Notes under the pieces: generated by a model
Told to the model about the DNA's origin: nothing
Databases searched by the model: none
What the model saw: only the letters and a program-made list of their open reading frames with translations
NCBI GenBank assembly: GCA_041658725.1
Contig: JBAZZQ010000012.1
Location: 16,685 to 80,684 of the forward strand
DNA: 64,000 nucleotides
Direction: 5' to 3'
Origin: JBAZZQ01 sp041658725
GTDB lineage: Bacteria > Planctomycetota > Phycisphaerae > JAAYCJ01
Shown here: piece after piece, positions 24,917 to 32,911 of the stretch
Layout of the letters: each line of letters begins with the position of its first letter
Numbering within the stretch: position 1 is the first letter of the stretch
Made by a program: the position numbers and the translations under genes

Positions 24917-25087
24917 TTATTTTTCGATCACCGCTGGCCCGTGCAACAAATTTTCGAAACCGTAATATGATCCGAACTGATAGGCCAATAGCACCGTGGC
25001 GATTACCAGAAATACAGCGGCGATGATGAGTAAGATGGTATAAATATCATCCTCCGCGGGTCCTTGCCGTTGCATCATTGCAGCCAT
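24917..25087 (-). CDS. 56-residue single-span membrane protein
   Basis: The ATG at 25087 follows GGAGATGATCTA. The product starts MAAMMQRQGPAEDDIYTILL and has one long hydrophobic helix (YTILLIIAAVFLVIATVLLA), ending HGPAVIEK. It lies 31 bp after the coiled-coil protein gene and just before mreB on the same strand, so it probably belongs to the same transcript and may serve at the cell envelope. Family not recognised. Confidence 0.65.
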   Translation of the reverse strand: MAAMMQRQGPAEDDIYTILLIIAAVFLVIATVLLAYQFGSYYGFENLLHGPAVIEK

Positions 25088-25118
25088 TAGATCATCTCCT
25101 TCGCGTTTTTCCTAAGGA

Positions 25119-25982
25119 CTAAAATTGAAACTTATCCGTTACCTTGTCGCCTGCCCGAATATTTCCTTGTTTTTGAAGGAGTTCTCCGGCTGCCTGTTCG
25201 GGCAGGACTTTATTGATCCGCAATTTCCCCAGATACTGGCTGCCCCGATAGACGATAAATTCCATACCGTCTTTTACTCCCTGCGCCGACCCGATGGATA
25301 TTCCCGCCAGACTGTCACGAACGTCGGTAATCTTGCCAATAATGGGGGACCCTTCGGATTCCGTCGCAGGCTGGACTTGCCCCGTGGCGGGAGGAGCGTC
25401 AGTGCCCTCGACCACCCGGCCACCGGATCGGAGCTTTTCCAGACGTTCTCCCAATGAGAAATTCTGCTCCTTGAGCAAACGGATTTCCTGTTCGTAGAGC
25501 TGCTTTTGCAGGTCCAATTTCTGATTCGTTTCGGCGAGTTTGAAGTTATCGGTTCGCAAACCGGAATTGTCTTTTCGGACCTGCTCAAGCTGCCCCTGAA
25601 GCAGTTTACGCTCCGCGTCGCCAGCATTCACCATATTGGTCAGTTGGGTAACCTGGCCTGTCAGGGAGGCGGTTTTTTGCCGTTCGGCGAGCAGCTCATT
25701 TTTCATCGAAGCCATATCGGCGGAAATCTTATCCATCTCGCTTCGCTGTTTGGCCAGTTCCTCCTGCTGCGTACTGATCACTTTTTCCAGATGGGACTGG
25801 ACGATTTTGTTTTGATTGTCGGAAGCCTGGCGCAGCGTTTGCTCCTGCGTGTAATTACTGTGCCACTCGTCAGCCAATTGGCGGAAATTCGTGCTTTGCG
25901 CGGTGTATTGAATGACGAGCATGGAAACGACGACGGCAAAAAATGCCAAGACAACAATGAAGACCTTAGTTAGGGTAGTCAA
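25119..25982 (-). CDS. Membrane-anchored coiled-coil protein, MreC-like layout
   Basis: 287 residues. The start is TTG at 25982 with AAGGAG eight bases upstream. One N-terminal helix (VFIVVLAFFAVVVSMLVIQY) leads to a coiled coil of about 150 residues (rich in Q, E, K, L heptads), then a compact beta domain (GKITDVRDSLAGISIGSAQG, VKDGMEFIVYRGSQYLGKL). The order of helix, coiled coil and beta domain is that of MreC, and it is upstream of mreB on the same strand, but the beta domain does not show clear MreC signatures. Called an uncharacterised envelope protein. Confidence 0.7.
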   Translation of the reverse strand: MTTLTKVFIVVLAFFAVVVSMLVIQYTAQSTNFRQLADEWHSNYTQEQTLRQASDNQNKIVQSHLEKVISTQQEELAKQRSEMDKISADMASMKNELLAERQKTASLTGQVTQLTNMVNAGDAERKLLQGQLEQVRKDNSGLRTDNFKLAETNQKLDLQKQLYEQEIRLLKEQNFSLGERLEKLRSGGRVVEGTDAPPATGQVQPATESEGSPIIGKITDVRDSLAGISIGSAQGVKDGMEFIVYRGSQYLGKLRINKVLPEQAAGELLQKQGNIRAGDKVTDKFQF

Positions 25983-26147
25983 GCAGGGTCTCCTTTCTAA
26001 ATTAAATAGTCCATTTATTATTCTGCAATCTACCGGATTTTACGAAAGTTTTGTTCTATTGCAAGCAAAAATTCTTTAAAAAAGTGATGAGAGAGGACTA
26101 AATGCTCAAATTGAACGGTTACGATTTTCTTTTACCGGCTGCTTCTT

Positions 26148-27521
26148 TCAATTCCTAACGCTGTGTATCGGCGCGGGAATCCGTCCACCGCGAGTGATCA
26201 GCGTCTGGTTGGGTTTAAGATTCTGCAAACTCAAAATCGGGCTTTCCCCAAACAATCCGCCCCATCGGGCCATTTCCCCCGCCTTTTTCCCAGGCACCGG
26301 AATAATCCGCGCCGCCGTCGTCTTATTATTGATTACCCCTATCGCCAATTCATCCGCGATCAGACTCGCCAGGGTCTCGACCGTTGTATCCCCCGGAACC
26401 GGAACCATATCCAGACCAACCGAGCAGATACTCGTTATCGCCTCCAGTTTCTCGATGCTCAGCGTCCCATTCCCCACCGCCTCCGCCAACGCCGCGTCTT
26501 CCGCCACCGGGATAAACGCGCCCGACAATCCGCCCACCGAACTGGACGCAAACATCCCGCCTTTTTTAACCGCATCCGTCAGCAAGGCAATCGCCGCCGT
26601 CGTACCCGGACTTCCAATCTTCGCCAATCCCATCACCTGTAAAATCTCTCCCACCGAATCTCCCACCCGCGGAGTAGGGGCCAGCGACAAATCCACAATC
26701 CCAAAATCAACCTTCAACATCCCCGCTACTTCCCTTCCGATCAATTCACCCACCCGCGTAATCCGAAACGCCGTCTCCTTGATCTGTTCGGCGATATGGC
26801 CCAGGTTCGCATCCGGATGATCGGCAAGCATCTGCTGCAACCGCCGCTTAATCACTCCCGGTCCGGAAACACCGATGTTGATTACAGTCTCCGGCTCACC
26901 AGGGCCTAAAAATCCACCCGCCATGAACGGATTATCATCGGGAATATTCGCAAACACCACCAACTTGGCGGCTCCGAACCCGTCATTATCGCTCGTCAAT
27001 TCCGCCGCCTTCTTGATCGCCGCCGATACAAGCAAAATGGCATCCACATTGATCCCCGTCCGAGTCGATGCCGCGTTCACCGACGCGCAAATTCGCTCCG
27101 TGCTCGCCAAGACCTCCGGCAACACATTAAAATAAACCCGCTCACCACGAGTCATTCCTTTTTGCACCAACGCCGTAAATCCACCCAGCAAATCCACTCC
27201 CACCGCCTTGGCCGACTGATCCAACTGCCTGGCCGCCCGCAAATACGCCTGTTCGTGATGACCCTCCATCAGCCACGTTATCGGACTGATCGCCAAGCGT
27301 TTATTCACAATCGGAATTCCATATTTCCGAGCCACTTCGTCGCAGGTCAAAACCAACTGTCCCGCGCAGGACATAATCTTATTATGAATTTTCTGACAAA
27401 CATGATCGATGTCGTACGATGCGCACTCCTGAAGATTAATTCCCAGCGTCACCGTGCGAACGTCAAGCTGTTCTTCCCGAAGCATGCGAACCGTGGATAA
27501 AATGTCATCGGAACGAAGCAT
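26148..27521 (-). CDS. PFL family protein (UPF0210/DUF711)
   Basis: 457 residues from the ATG at 27521 (MLRSDDILSTVRML), which has AGGAG upstream; the ATG at 27542 lacks one. The chain has DUF711 features: EERICASVN-like VLASTERICASVNAASTRTG, the glycine-rich ASSSVGGLSGAFIPVAEDA and the SICSVGLDMVPVPGDT segment. The family resembles glycyl-radical enzymes by name, but its function is unknown. In many bacteria and archaea it pairs with an ACT-domain protein (UPF0237), as here with the gene 140 bp upstream. Confidence 0.9.
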   Translation of the reverse strand: MLRSDDILSTVRMLREEQLDVRTVTLGINLQECASYDIDHVCQKIHNKIMSCAGQLVLTCDEVARKYGIPIVNKRLAISPITWLMEGHHEQAYLRAARQLDQSAKAVGVDLLGGFTALVQKGMTRGERVYFNVLPEVLASTERICASVNAASTRTGINVDAILLVSAAIKKAAELTSDNDGFGAAKLVVFANIPDDNPFMAGGFLGPGEPETVINIGVSGPGVIKRRLQQMLADHPDANLGHIAEQIKETAFRITRVGELIGREVAGMLKVDFGIVDLSLAPTPRVGDSVGEILQVMGLAKIGSPGTTAAIALLTDAVKKGGMFASSSVGGLSGAFIPVAEDAALAEAVGNGTLSIEKLEAITSICSVGLDMVPVPGDTTVETLASLIADELAIGVINNKTTAARIIPVPGKKAGEMARWGGLFGESPILSLQNLKPNQTLITRGGRIPAPIHSVRN

Positions 27522-27566
27522 TAGATAAACTCTCCTATTCACTTGAATTTCGTAAATTCACCAATC

Positions 27567-27657
27567 TGGGTGGCATGGCTTCGCGTCTTCGCTAAGCCAT
27601 GTCTGGTCCGTCGAAAGAAAGACATGCTTTAGCGAAGACGCGAAAGCATGCCACCCA
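27567..27657. repeat. Long hairpin repeat (TGGGTGGCATGGC type)
   Basis: Imperfect inverted repeat of about 35 bp per arm (GGTGGCATGGCTTCGCGTC / GACGCGAAAGCATGCCACC) between the ACT and DUF711 genes. The same design, with different inner arm, is at 47404-47482. Confidence 0.8.
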
Positions 27658-27666
27658 TTTGGGCCA

Positions 27667-28269
27667 TTAGCTGAAAAAATTGGCCGGAGCCGTAATATCA
27701 TTGGTGGCCTTGAAAATATTCTCGTGCTGCAACGTGGCCATCAGTCCCGTCTTCCGCCCCAACACCTCAATATCAAGTTGGATTTGTGCGGCGTTCATGT
27801 GCGACGGCACGGCCAGTTGTGAAATCATCACAAAATCTTTTTCATCCGGTTTATACGCGTAAAGATCGATGACATTGATCCCTTTGCCCGACAGGTAGGC
27901 CGCGATCTGACCGATGATTCCCGTCCGATCCGGACCCGTTACCGTCAGCACAAAACAGCCCGCGTTGCTGACCACAGCGTCCTTTTCCGCCCCCGGTTCA
28001 AACACTTTAACGCTGATCTCAAATTCATCCTCTGACCCCGCCGAACGTAAAAGTTCCCGAATTTCCTCCGAGGAGTGAAGTTTGGGAAACGTTACCACCA
28101 GTGTCAGGGTAAAATAATTCATCACCACCGTCTGGCTGACACGCTCCACGTTGGCCTTGAGCTTGTTAAGGGCCGTCGTCACATCACGCACGATCCCCAC
28201 CCGGTCGCGGCTCATCACTGCCACGACAAACTTTTTCGACGGTTCTTTCGTTGAATTTTTCTTTGACAT
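27667..28269 (-). CDS. Double ACT-domain regulatory protein (GcvR/UPF0237-like)
   Basis: 200 residues from the ATG at 28269; the TTG at 28305 is an alternative. Two ACT domains are visible, each starting with the typical strand plus DRxGI: VVAVMSRDRVGIVRDVTTAL (about 19-38) and VLTVTGPDRTGIIGQIAAYL (about 106-125). ACT pairs bind small ligands, usually amino acids. It is followed by the DUF711 gene on the same strand, a pairing known elsewhere, so the two likely act together. Ligand unknown. Confidence 0.88.
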   Translation of the reverse strand: MSKKNSTKEPSKKFVVAVMSRDRVGIVRDVTTALNKLKANVERVSQTVVMNYFTLTLVVTFPKLHSSEEIRELLRSAGSEDEFEISVKVFEPGAEKDAVVSNAGCFVLTVTGPDRTGIIGQIAAYLSGKGINVIDLYAYKPDEKDFVMISQLAVPSHMNAAQIQLDIEVLGRKTGLMATLQHENIFKATNDITAPANFFS

Positions 28270-28368
28270 GCCGAGAATTATAATAATTCTTTCCGTAAAC
28301 GGCAAGCCGATTTTATTATAATTGTCCTTTTGTTCAATATATTGAACCCCCGGCTAAAAATAAAAAAA

Positions 28369-28399
28369 TCGGGGTGGTGGGACTTGAACCCAAGTCCGG
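28369..28399 (-). pseudogene. tRNA-like 3' end, possibly from a tRNA interrupted by a repeat
   Basis: The first bases TCGGGGTGGTGGGACT and GAACCCA match the 3' acceptor and T-arm of the tRNA-Pro at 29726. Homology stops at the 101-bp repeat at 28400. On its other side, 28501-28532 reads on the minus strand as a tRNA-like 5' half (GGTGTAGCAGGACAACGAG), but the acceptor strands of the two pieces do not pair well and the joined length (~65 nt) is short. A decayed tRNA is likelier than a working split gene. Confidence 0.4.
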
Positions 28400-28500
28400 T
28401 AGGGCGGGTCGTTCTGACGCTTCGTCAGGTTGACCCGCCGTAATGAAAAATAAAAACGAAAATGACGGGTGAACCCGGAAGACCGGAACCACTCGCCCTA
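28400..28500. repeat. 101-bp MITE-like repeat, copy 1
   Basis: Begins TAGGGCGGGT and ends ACTCGCCCTA (imperfect terminal inverted repeats with TA ends). About 92 percent identical to 29081-29181. It separates two tRNA-like fragments. The 28533-28753 spacer beyond it holds a GTGGGCTTCGGGATGCCCAC palindrome and no gene. Confidence 0.85.
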
Positions 28501-28753
28501 CACACTCGTTGTCCTGCTACACCAATGTCCGCCATTTCGCCAGTCGCTTGCCGAAGGCCAAGAGCTTGCCGATGTGCGTCATTAGGGAACGTCGTCAGAG
28601 ATTTTGATTGCATTCCTCAAGAGGTGCGTCAAAATAGCAGATGAACAGGCGGGTGTCGGATAGGCAACGCCGACTTGAGGCGATGGGAAAAAAGATGGTG
28701 GGCTTCGGGATGCCCACCTTACGAAACTCAATTCATTCAGCAAAGGAGTTATT

Positions 28754-29083
28754 GTGGATTCTGTAGGACCTGTTGAACTGAAACACTCAGGCTTAGGCAT
28801 CGCTTCGTTTGCCATTTCGGCCGTATTCGGCACATTTTCGCTTGTGATAATTCCCGATATCACAGAAATATTGAATGGGATGGGTCCTTCCCTTGATGCG
28901 ATTGTTCTGGCCTTGGCTGCAATGATGTCGGTTATCATGGATTTTGTTGCTTTGGGTCTTGGCCTCGGCGGGATTTTCCAGAAAAACCGGCAAAAGATAT
29001 TTGCGATCCTCGGGACAATTTGTTCCAGCATGATAATTATGTTCGTGATTTATCTGTTCGTAATTGGAACTAACAGTCGGTAG
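28754..29083 (+). CDS. Small multi-span membrane protein (DUF4190-like)
   Basis: 109 residues with three hydrophobic helices (LGIASFAISAVFGTFSLVII, LDAIVLALAAMMSVIM.., FAILGTICSSMIIMFVIYLF). The start is probably TTG at 28754 or nearby after AAAGGAG. Helix pattern and GLGLGGIFQKN suggest a DUF4190-type integral membrane protein; function unknown. Its TAG stop codon is the first three bases of the second 101-bp repeat, so the original C-terminus may have been altered by the insertion. Confidence 0.65.
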   Translation: MDSVGPVELKHSGLGIASFAISAVFGTFSLVIIPDITEILNGMGPSLDAIVLALAAMMSVIMDFVALGLGLGGIFQKNRQKIFAILGTICSSMIIMFVIYLFVIGTNSR

Positions 29084-29181
29084 GGCGGGTCGTTCTGACG
29101 CTTCGGCAGGTTGACCCGCCGTAATGAAAAATAAAAATAACAATGGCGTGTGAACCCGGAAGACCGGAACCACCCACCCTA
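29081..29181. repeat. 101-bp MITE-like repeat, copy 2
   Basis: TAGGGCGGGT ... ACCCACCCTA, about eight differences from 28400-28500. It supplies the stop codon of the membrane protein before it. Confidence 0.85.
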
Positions 29182-29187
29182 CAGGCT

Positions 29188-29550
29188 TTAAACTTCCCGT
29201 TTTTCCAATCCGTTGATGAGGCCGCTGAGCATTTTGGCGATTTCTTCGAGTCTGGTGCGAAGTTCGGTGTGCACGGCCGTATCAATGAATCCGCGTCGTC
29301 GGGCAATTTCAATCAGCGGGACGCATTCCTGAGTGGAACCGCGTGCGATGATAAAGAAATTGCGGCGGTCCGCTTTCGTAAACCGGCCATTGCCTTCCGC
29401 CAAATTGGTGGCGATGGATAACGCCGCCCGATTCAATTGATCGACGAGAAAATAGTAACCCCGGGGAAAGTTTTCGGTCAGGCTTGCAACGACATCCGCC
29501 AAGTCGACGGCTTTTTGATACACTTGGAGATTTTCAAACATAAATGACAT
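29188..29550 (-). CDS. Four helix bundle protein (23S rRNA IVP/S23 family)
   Basis: 120 residues from the ATG at 29550, which follows GAGGTTCCA; the open frame to 29619 has no ribosome site. Family landmarks: FENLQVYQKAVDLADVV at the start, FPRGYYFLVDQLNRAALSIA (29-48) and NLAEGNGRFTKADRRNFFII. These proteins are found inside rRNA intervening sequences or free in the chromosome; function unknown. It is the free type here. Confidence 0.9.
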   Translation of the reverse strand: MSFMFENLQVYQKAVDLADVVASLTENFPRGYYFLVDQLNRAALSIATNLAEGNGRFTKADRRNFFIIARGSTQECVPLIEIARRRGFIDTAVHTELRTRLEEIAKMLSGLINGLEKREV

Positions 29551-29725
29551 TGGAACCTCAAAGATTTGAAAAGGAGAACAGGTGAGCAGGAGACCGCAGG
29601 TGAGCAATTCACGGTCCACGGGACTTCATGCCTCATGAGGCTCTTTCCGTATTCTACTGCTCTCCTGATCTGCCGCTCACCTGCTCTATTTGAAAACCCC
29701 CCGCGGATGCGGGGGGGGGGTCAAA

Positions 29726-29800
29726 TCGGGGTGGTGGGACTCGAACCCACGACCTTCAGCACCCCATGCTGACACGCTAGCCAAGCTGCGCTACACCCCG
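29726..29800 (-). tRNA. tRNA-Pro (anticodon GGG)
   Basis: Minus-strand reading starts CGGGGTGTAGCGCAGC and ends CACCCCGA, acceptor stem CGGGGTG/CACCCCG fully paired. The anticodon loop ATGGGGT in the TCAGC/GCTGA stem gives GGG, reading CCC and CCU. T-loop GGTTCGAGTCC. CCA is not encoded. Confidence 0.95.
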
Positions 29801-30230
29801 GTCTTTTTTAATTCACTCTCATGACCCTACCGCCTAAAACCACTTTTGTCAAGACAAATTGAGCAGTGGGAAAAAGGGGGTGTGCCAAGATGTTCGGTCG
29901 CGGCTCGTCTCGCCAGAAAATCTTGGCACACCCGGAAAAAAGTTTTTTTTCACCATTGCCCACCGCCTTTTTCTTCTAAAGTCCACCCCTTGGCCTTCCG
30001 AAATTGATTTTGGTATATTGATCGGATATCGGGCCTAGTGTTTCGTTTGGAATCGTATAGATACCGTGCTTGCTTTTCATTATTTGGTGACTATAATTAC
30101 TCATGGTCCAAATAAACGAAACATTTTCACGGCACCATTCAACATCAATAACCAAGATATCTATTGTATTTAGCGAACCGTTACAGTTACTCGTATTGAC
30201 TTGAAGGCGAAGGAAAAAGAGAGGTTGAGA
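29801..30230. other. Spacer with hairpin repeat, no supported gene
   Basis: 29878-29933 is a 56-bp hairpin (GGGTGTGCCAAGAT / ATCTTGGCACACCC). The minus strand has an open frame at 29976-30332 that overlaps the next gene and has no good start; it is not called. Confidence 0.6.
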
Positions 30231-30947
30231 ATGTTTATGCCTCGAAGACGAATACGAAAATCGCGGTTGGCGCTTATTTTTGACCGTGCGCAGCCTATCT
30301 ATGACTGCATCATAGTTGATGTGAATACACAAAGAGATTTTCTAAGCACCGAAGGCGTGTTGCCTATACAGGACCGTCAGCACGTCATCGAACGGATCCG
30401 AAAGGTCATGGAATGGGCGAAACTCTACCGGCTGCCCATCATTTCTCTCGTCGATGTGCATCGCCCGAATGGTCAATTTATCCGATCTTCGCTTTTCCCA
30501 TGCATCGAAGGCACTCTGGGCCAACAAAAAATGCCCTTCACCCTGATCCCCAAACGATTTATCCTCGAACACGACGCCAGCCCATCATTACCCGAAAATC
30601 TTTTTGAAAATTATCTTCAAATCGTCATCCACAAACGAACGAATGACGTTTTTACCAATCCCAAGGCGGATCGGCTTTTCTCCCATCTCCAGACCAAACG
30701 GTTTCTCATTCTCGGCGTCGGGACCGAACGCGCCATCAAGGCGCTGGCCCTGGGCCTACTTAGCCGCGGACAGCATCCGATCGTTGTTTCCGACTCCTGC
30801 GGCTGCTGGGATTCCGATGCCGCGAGCCTGGCCCTGCGGCAAATCGAAGCCAAGGGGGCCATTGTGGTTAAAACCGAGGACATCATACACACAGACCCGG
30901 AAAATCTCCCCGTCCCTCAAATCGAAATCAGCAGCGAAATCGAATAA
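30231..30947 (+). CDS. Isochorismatase-like hydrolase, catalytic Cys apparently missing
   Basis: 238 residues from the ATG at 30231 (AGAGG upstream; the TTG at 30201 is less likely). Isochorismatase fold: CIIVDVNTQRDF with the catalytic Asp (about 26-37), the Lys in IVIHKRTNDVF, and LGVGTERAIKALALGLLSRG where cysteine hydrolases have TxxCV. Here Ala takes the Cys position, so it is either an isochorismatase-type (Cys-independent) enzyme or a non-catalytic relative. Substrate unknown. The first 20 residues are very basic (RRRIRKSR). Confidence 0.82.
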   Translation: MFMPRRRIRKSRLALIFDRAQPIYDCIIVDVNTQRDFLSTEGVLPIQDRQHVIERIRKVMEWAKLYRLPIISLVDVHRPNGQFIRSSLFPCIEGTLGQQKMPFTLIPKRFILEHDASPSLPENLFENYLQIVIHKRTNDVFTNPKADRLFSHLQTKRFLILGVGTERAIKALALGLLSRGQHPIVVSDSCGCWDSDAASLALRQIEAKGAIVVKTEDIIHTDPENLPVPQIEISSEIE

Positions 30948-31016
30948 AAAGCGAACAGCTTTATTCGTTGGAATTTCATTTATCCGCTTGACGAAAAACC
31001 TCAAAACAGGTATCTA

Positions 31017-31040
31017 AAGAGGCACGACCGTAAGGGAGTG
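31017..31040 (+). repeat. 24-bp dispersed repeat in the glyS leader
   Basis: Same form as at 8351 (GACCGTAAGGG), followed by a T-run; it lies 34 bp before the glyS ATG and would be in its 5' untranslated region. Confidence 0.85.
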
Positions 31041-31073
31041 TTTTTTTCGCTGTAAGCTTTTTTTGGAGTAACC

Positions 31074-32417
31074 ATGGCCAAAGATCAACAAACGAACGAT
31101 TTGATGGAAAAACTGGTAAGTCTGTGCAAACGTCGGGGTTTCATTTTCCCCGGCAGTGAAATATACGGTGGTCTGAACGGTTTTTGGGACTATGGCCCCC
31201 TGGGCGTCGAGCTTAAACGCAATGTCAAGGACGCCTGGTGGTCCGACATGGTCACAGGCCGAATCGACATGGTCGGCCTCGACTCAGCCATCATTATGAA
31301 TCCCCATGTCTGGGTCGCTTCAGGCCACGAAAGTGGATTTACCGACCCCATGGTCGATTGCAAGGACTGCGGGGGCAGATTCCGAGCCGACGACCTGACC
31401 ACTCCCTGCCCGAAAAATAAAAATAAATTACACAGCGACCTGCCCGATCACATGACGCCGTCTCGTCAATTCAATATGATGTTCAAAACTTTCGTCGGCG
31501 CCATGGAAGAATCCAGCTCGCAAGCCTACCTTCGCCCCGAAACCGCGCAGGGCATCTTTGTCAATTTCAACAACGTCCTGCAAACCTCACGGCTGAAAAT
31601 TCCCTTCGGCATCGCGCAGATCGGAAAATCCTTCCGCAACGAAATTAATCCGCGAAACTTCACCTTCCGCTCCCGCGAATTTGAGCAGATGGAAATCGAA
31701 TTTTTCGTCCATCCCTCCGAAGGCGAAAAATTCTACGAATACTGGCGGCATTTGCGTTATCAATGGTACATCGATCTGGGCCTCGGCAAGGACCGCCTGC
31801 ACCTTCGCCCCCACGCCAAGGAAGAACTCGCTCACTATGCCGCCGGATGTTCCGATATCGAGTACGATTTCCCCTTTGGCACCAGCGAGCTGGAAGGCAT
31901 CGCCAACCGAACCGATTTCGACCTCAAACGCCACATGGAATTCAGCGGCAAGGACCTGATGTACTTTGACGATCAGTCCCGCGAAAAATATATTCCCCAC
32001 GTCGTCGAACCCTCCGCCGGGGTCGATCGCGCCGCACTCGCCTTCTTATGCGAAGCCTATCACGAAGAAGTGGTCAAAGACGAAACGCGAGTGGTAATGA
32101 AATTCCACCCAAGAATCGCCCCCATCAAAGCCGCCATTCTCCCGCTGGTCAATCGCGACGGCATGCCGGAAAAGGCCCAGAAAATCTTCAACCACGTCCG
32201 AAAACATTTCAACGTCTTCTACGACGACAAAGGCGCCATAGGCCGCCGATATCGCCGCCAGGACGAAGCTGGAACCCCGTTCGGCTTCACCATCGACGGC
32301 CAAACCGTCCAGGATGACACCGTTACCGTCCGCGACCGCGATACGATGACACAGGAGCGGATCAGCACCGACAAAATTGTTGACTACTTACACGACAAAC
32401 TCCATCTGGACACATAA
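31074..32417 (+). CDS. glyS: Glycine-tRNA ligase, dimeric single-chain type
   Basis: 447 residues; charges tRNA-Gly in the cytoplasm. It is the homodimeric class II type (as in Thermus, Bacteria with short GlyRS), not the alpha/beta type. Seen: FPGSEIYGGLNGFWDYGPLG (21-40), a zinc-like insertion CKDCGGRF...TPCPKN, class II motif 2 FRNEINPRNFTFRSREFEQM (about 183-202), the EPSAGVDRAAL motif 3 and the anticodon-binding domain from about 340. TTGGAG precedes the ATG. Confidence 0.96.
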   Translation: MAKDQQTNDLMEKLVSLCKRRGFIFPGSEIYGGLNGFWDYGPLGVELKRNVKDAWWSDMVTGRIDMVGLDSAIIMNPHVWVASGHESGFTDPMVDCKDCGGRFRADDLTTPCPKNKNKLHSDLPDHMTPSRQFNMMFKTFVGAMEESSSQAYLRPETAQGIFVNFNNVLQTSRLKIPFGIAQIGKSFRNEINPRNFTFRSREFEQMEIEFFVHPSEGEKFYEYWRHLRYQWYIDLGLGKDRLHLRPHAKEELAHYAAGCSDIEYDFPFGTSELEGIANRTDFDLKRHMEFSGKDLMYFDDQSREKYIPHVVEPSAGVDRAALAFLCEAYHEEVVKDETRVVMKFHPRIAPIKAAILPLVNRDGMPEKAQKIFNHVRKHFNVFYDDKGAIGRRYRRQDEAGTPFGFTIDGQTVQDDTVTVRDRDTMTQERISTDKIVDYLHDKLHLDT

Positions 32418-32441
32418 ATGAATACGTTATTGCAAAATATT

Positions 32442-32465
32442 AAGAGCCGCGACCGTGAGGGAGCG
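32442..32465 (+). repeat. 24-bp dispersed repeat, GAGCCGCGACC form
   Basis: AAGAGCCGCGACCGTGAGGG plus AGCG; pairs with the minus-strand copy at 32567. Confidence 0.85.
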
Positions 32466-32566
32466 GGCTACAAAAACTTGACCGAAATTGTACCGTTTTT
32501 TGACCGAATTTCATTTTTAGTTGGGTGAGTTGTACAATTGGCACGAATGGCAGAGCGGAAAATGCC

Positions 32567-32590
32567 CACTCCCTCACGGTCGTGCCTCTT
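32567..32590 (-). repeat. 24-bp dispersed repeat, minus-strand copy
   Basis: Reverse complement reads AAGAGGCACGACCGTGAGGG plus AGTG, identical to the copies inside the M56 and prepilin peptidase genes. Confidence 0.85.
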
Positions 32591-32911
32591 TTATTTTTCG
32601 AGCAGTCCAGACGGACCGCAGTGCGGTCCGTCTACTTTAATTATGACACATATTTCGGTAAAAGCAAATCGAAGATTTTCGGGCAAGGGTAATAGCCCAC
32701 CATGCTATAAAGGGGTATGAAAATCGTGTGTACGATGATGCGGAGCATGGCAACTGAAGTTTTTCTTCAAATATTTGATTCCTGCAATAAAAAGGTTGGA
32801 AGAATTTTTCTCTTAAAATATGTATAATGGTTTTTTGTAGGGGCACAGCATGCTGTGCCCCTACATGGTGTATATTACCTATGACGGTGGAATTAATTGA
32901 CTAAAGAGACT

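Larger units (their letters stand above)
32418..32911. other. Repeat cluster between glyS and the PH-domain gene
   Basis: No gene seen. It holds two 24-bp repeats in inverted orientation (32442-32465 plus, 32567-32590 minus), the palindrome AGACGGACCGCA/TGCGGTCCGTCT (32609-32633), and the perfect 28-bp palindrome GTAGGGGCACAGCA/TGCTGTGCCCCTAC (32837-32864). Confidence 0.8.

Noticed and set aside
28425..28613. 62-codon ORF over the 101-bp repeat
   Set aside because: Its only distinctive part (SGSGLPGS...FHYGGS) is the repeat read on the minus strand and recurs at the second copy.
29976..30332. 118-codon open frame on the minus strand with a plausible-looking C-terminus
   Set aside because: No ribosome site or convincing start, overlaps the start of the isochorismatase gene in antisense, family not recognisable. 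It may be a fragment but is not supported.
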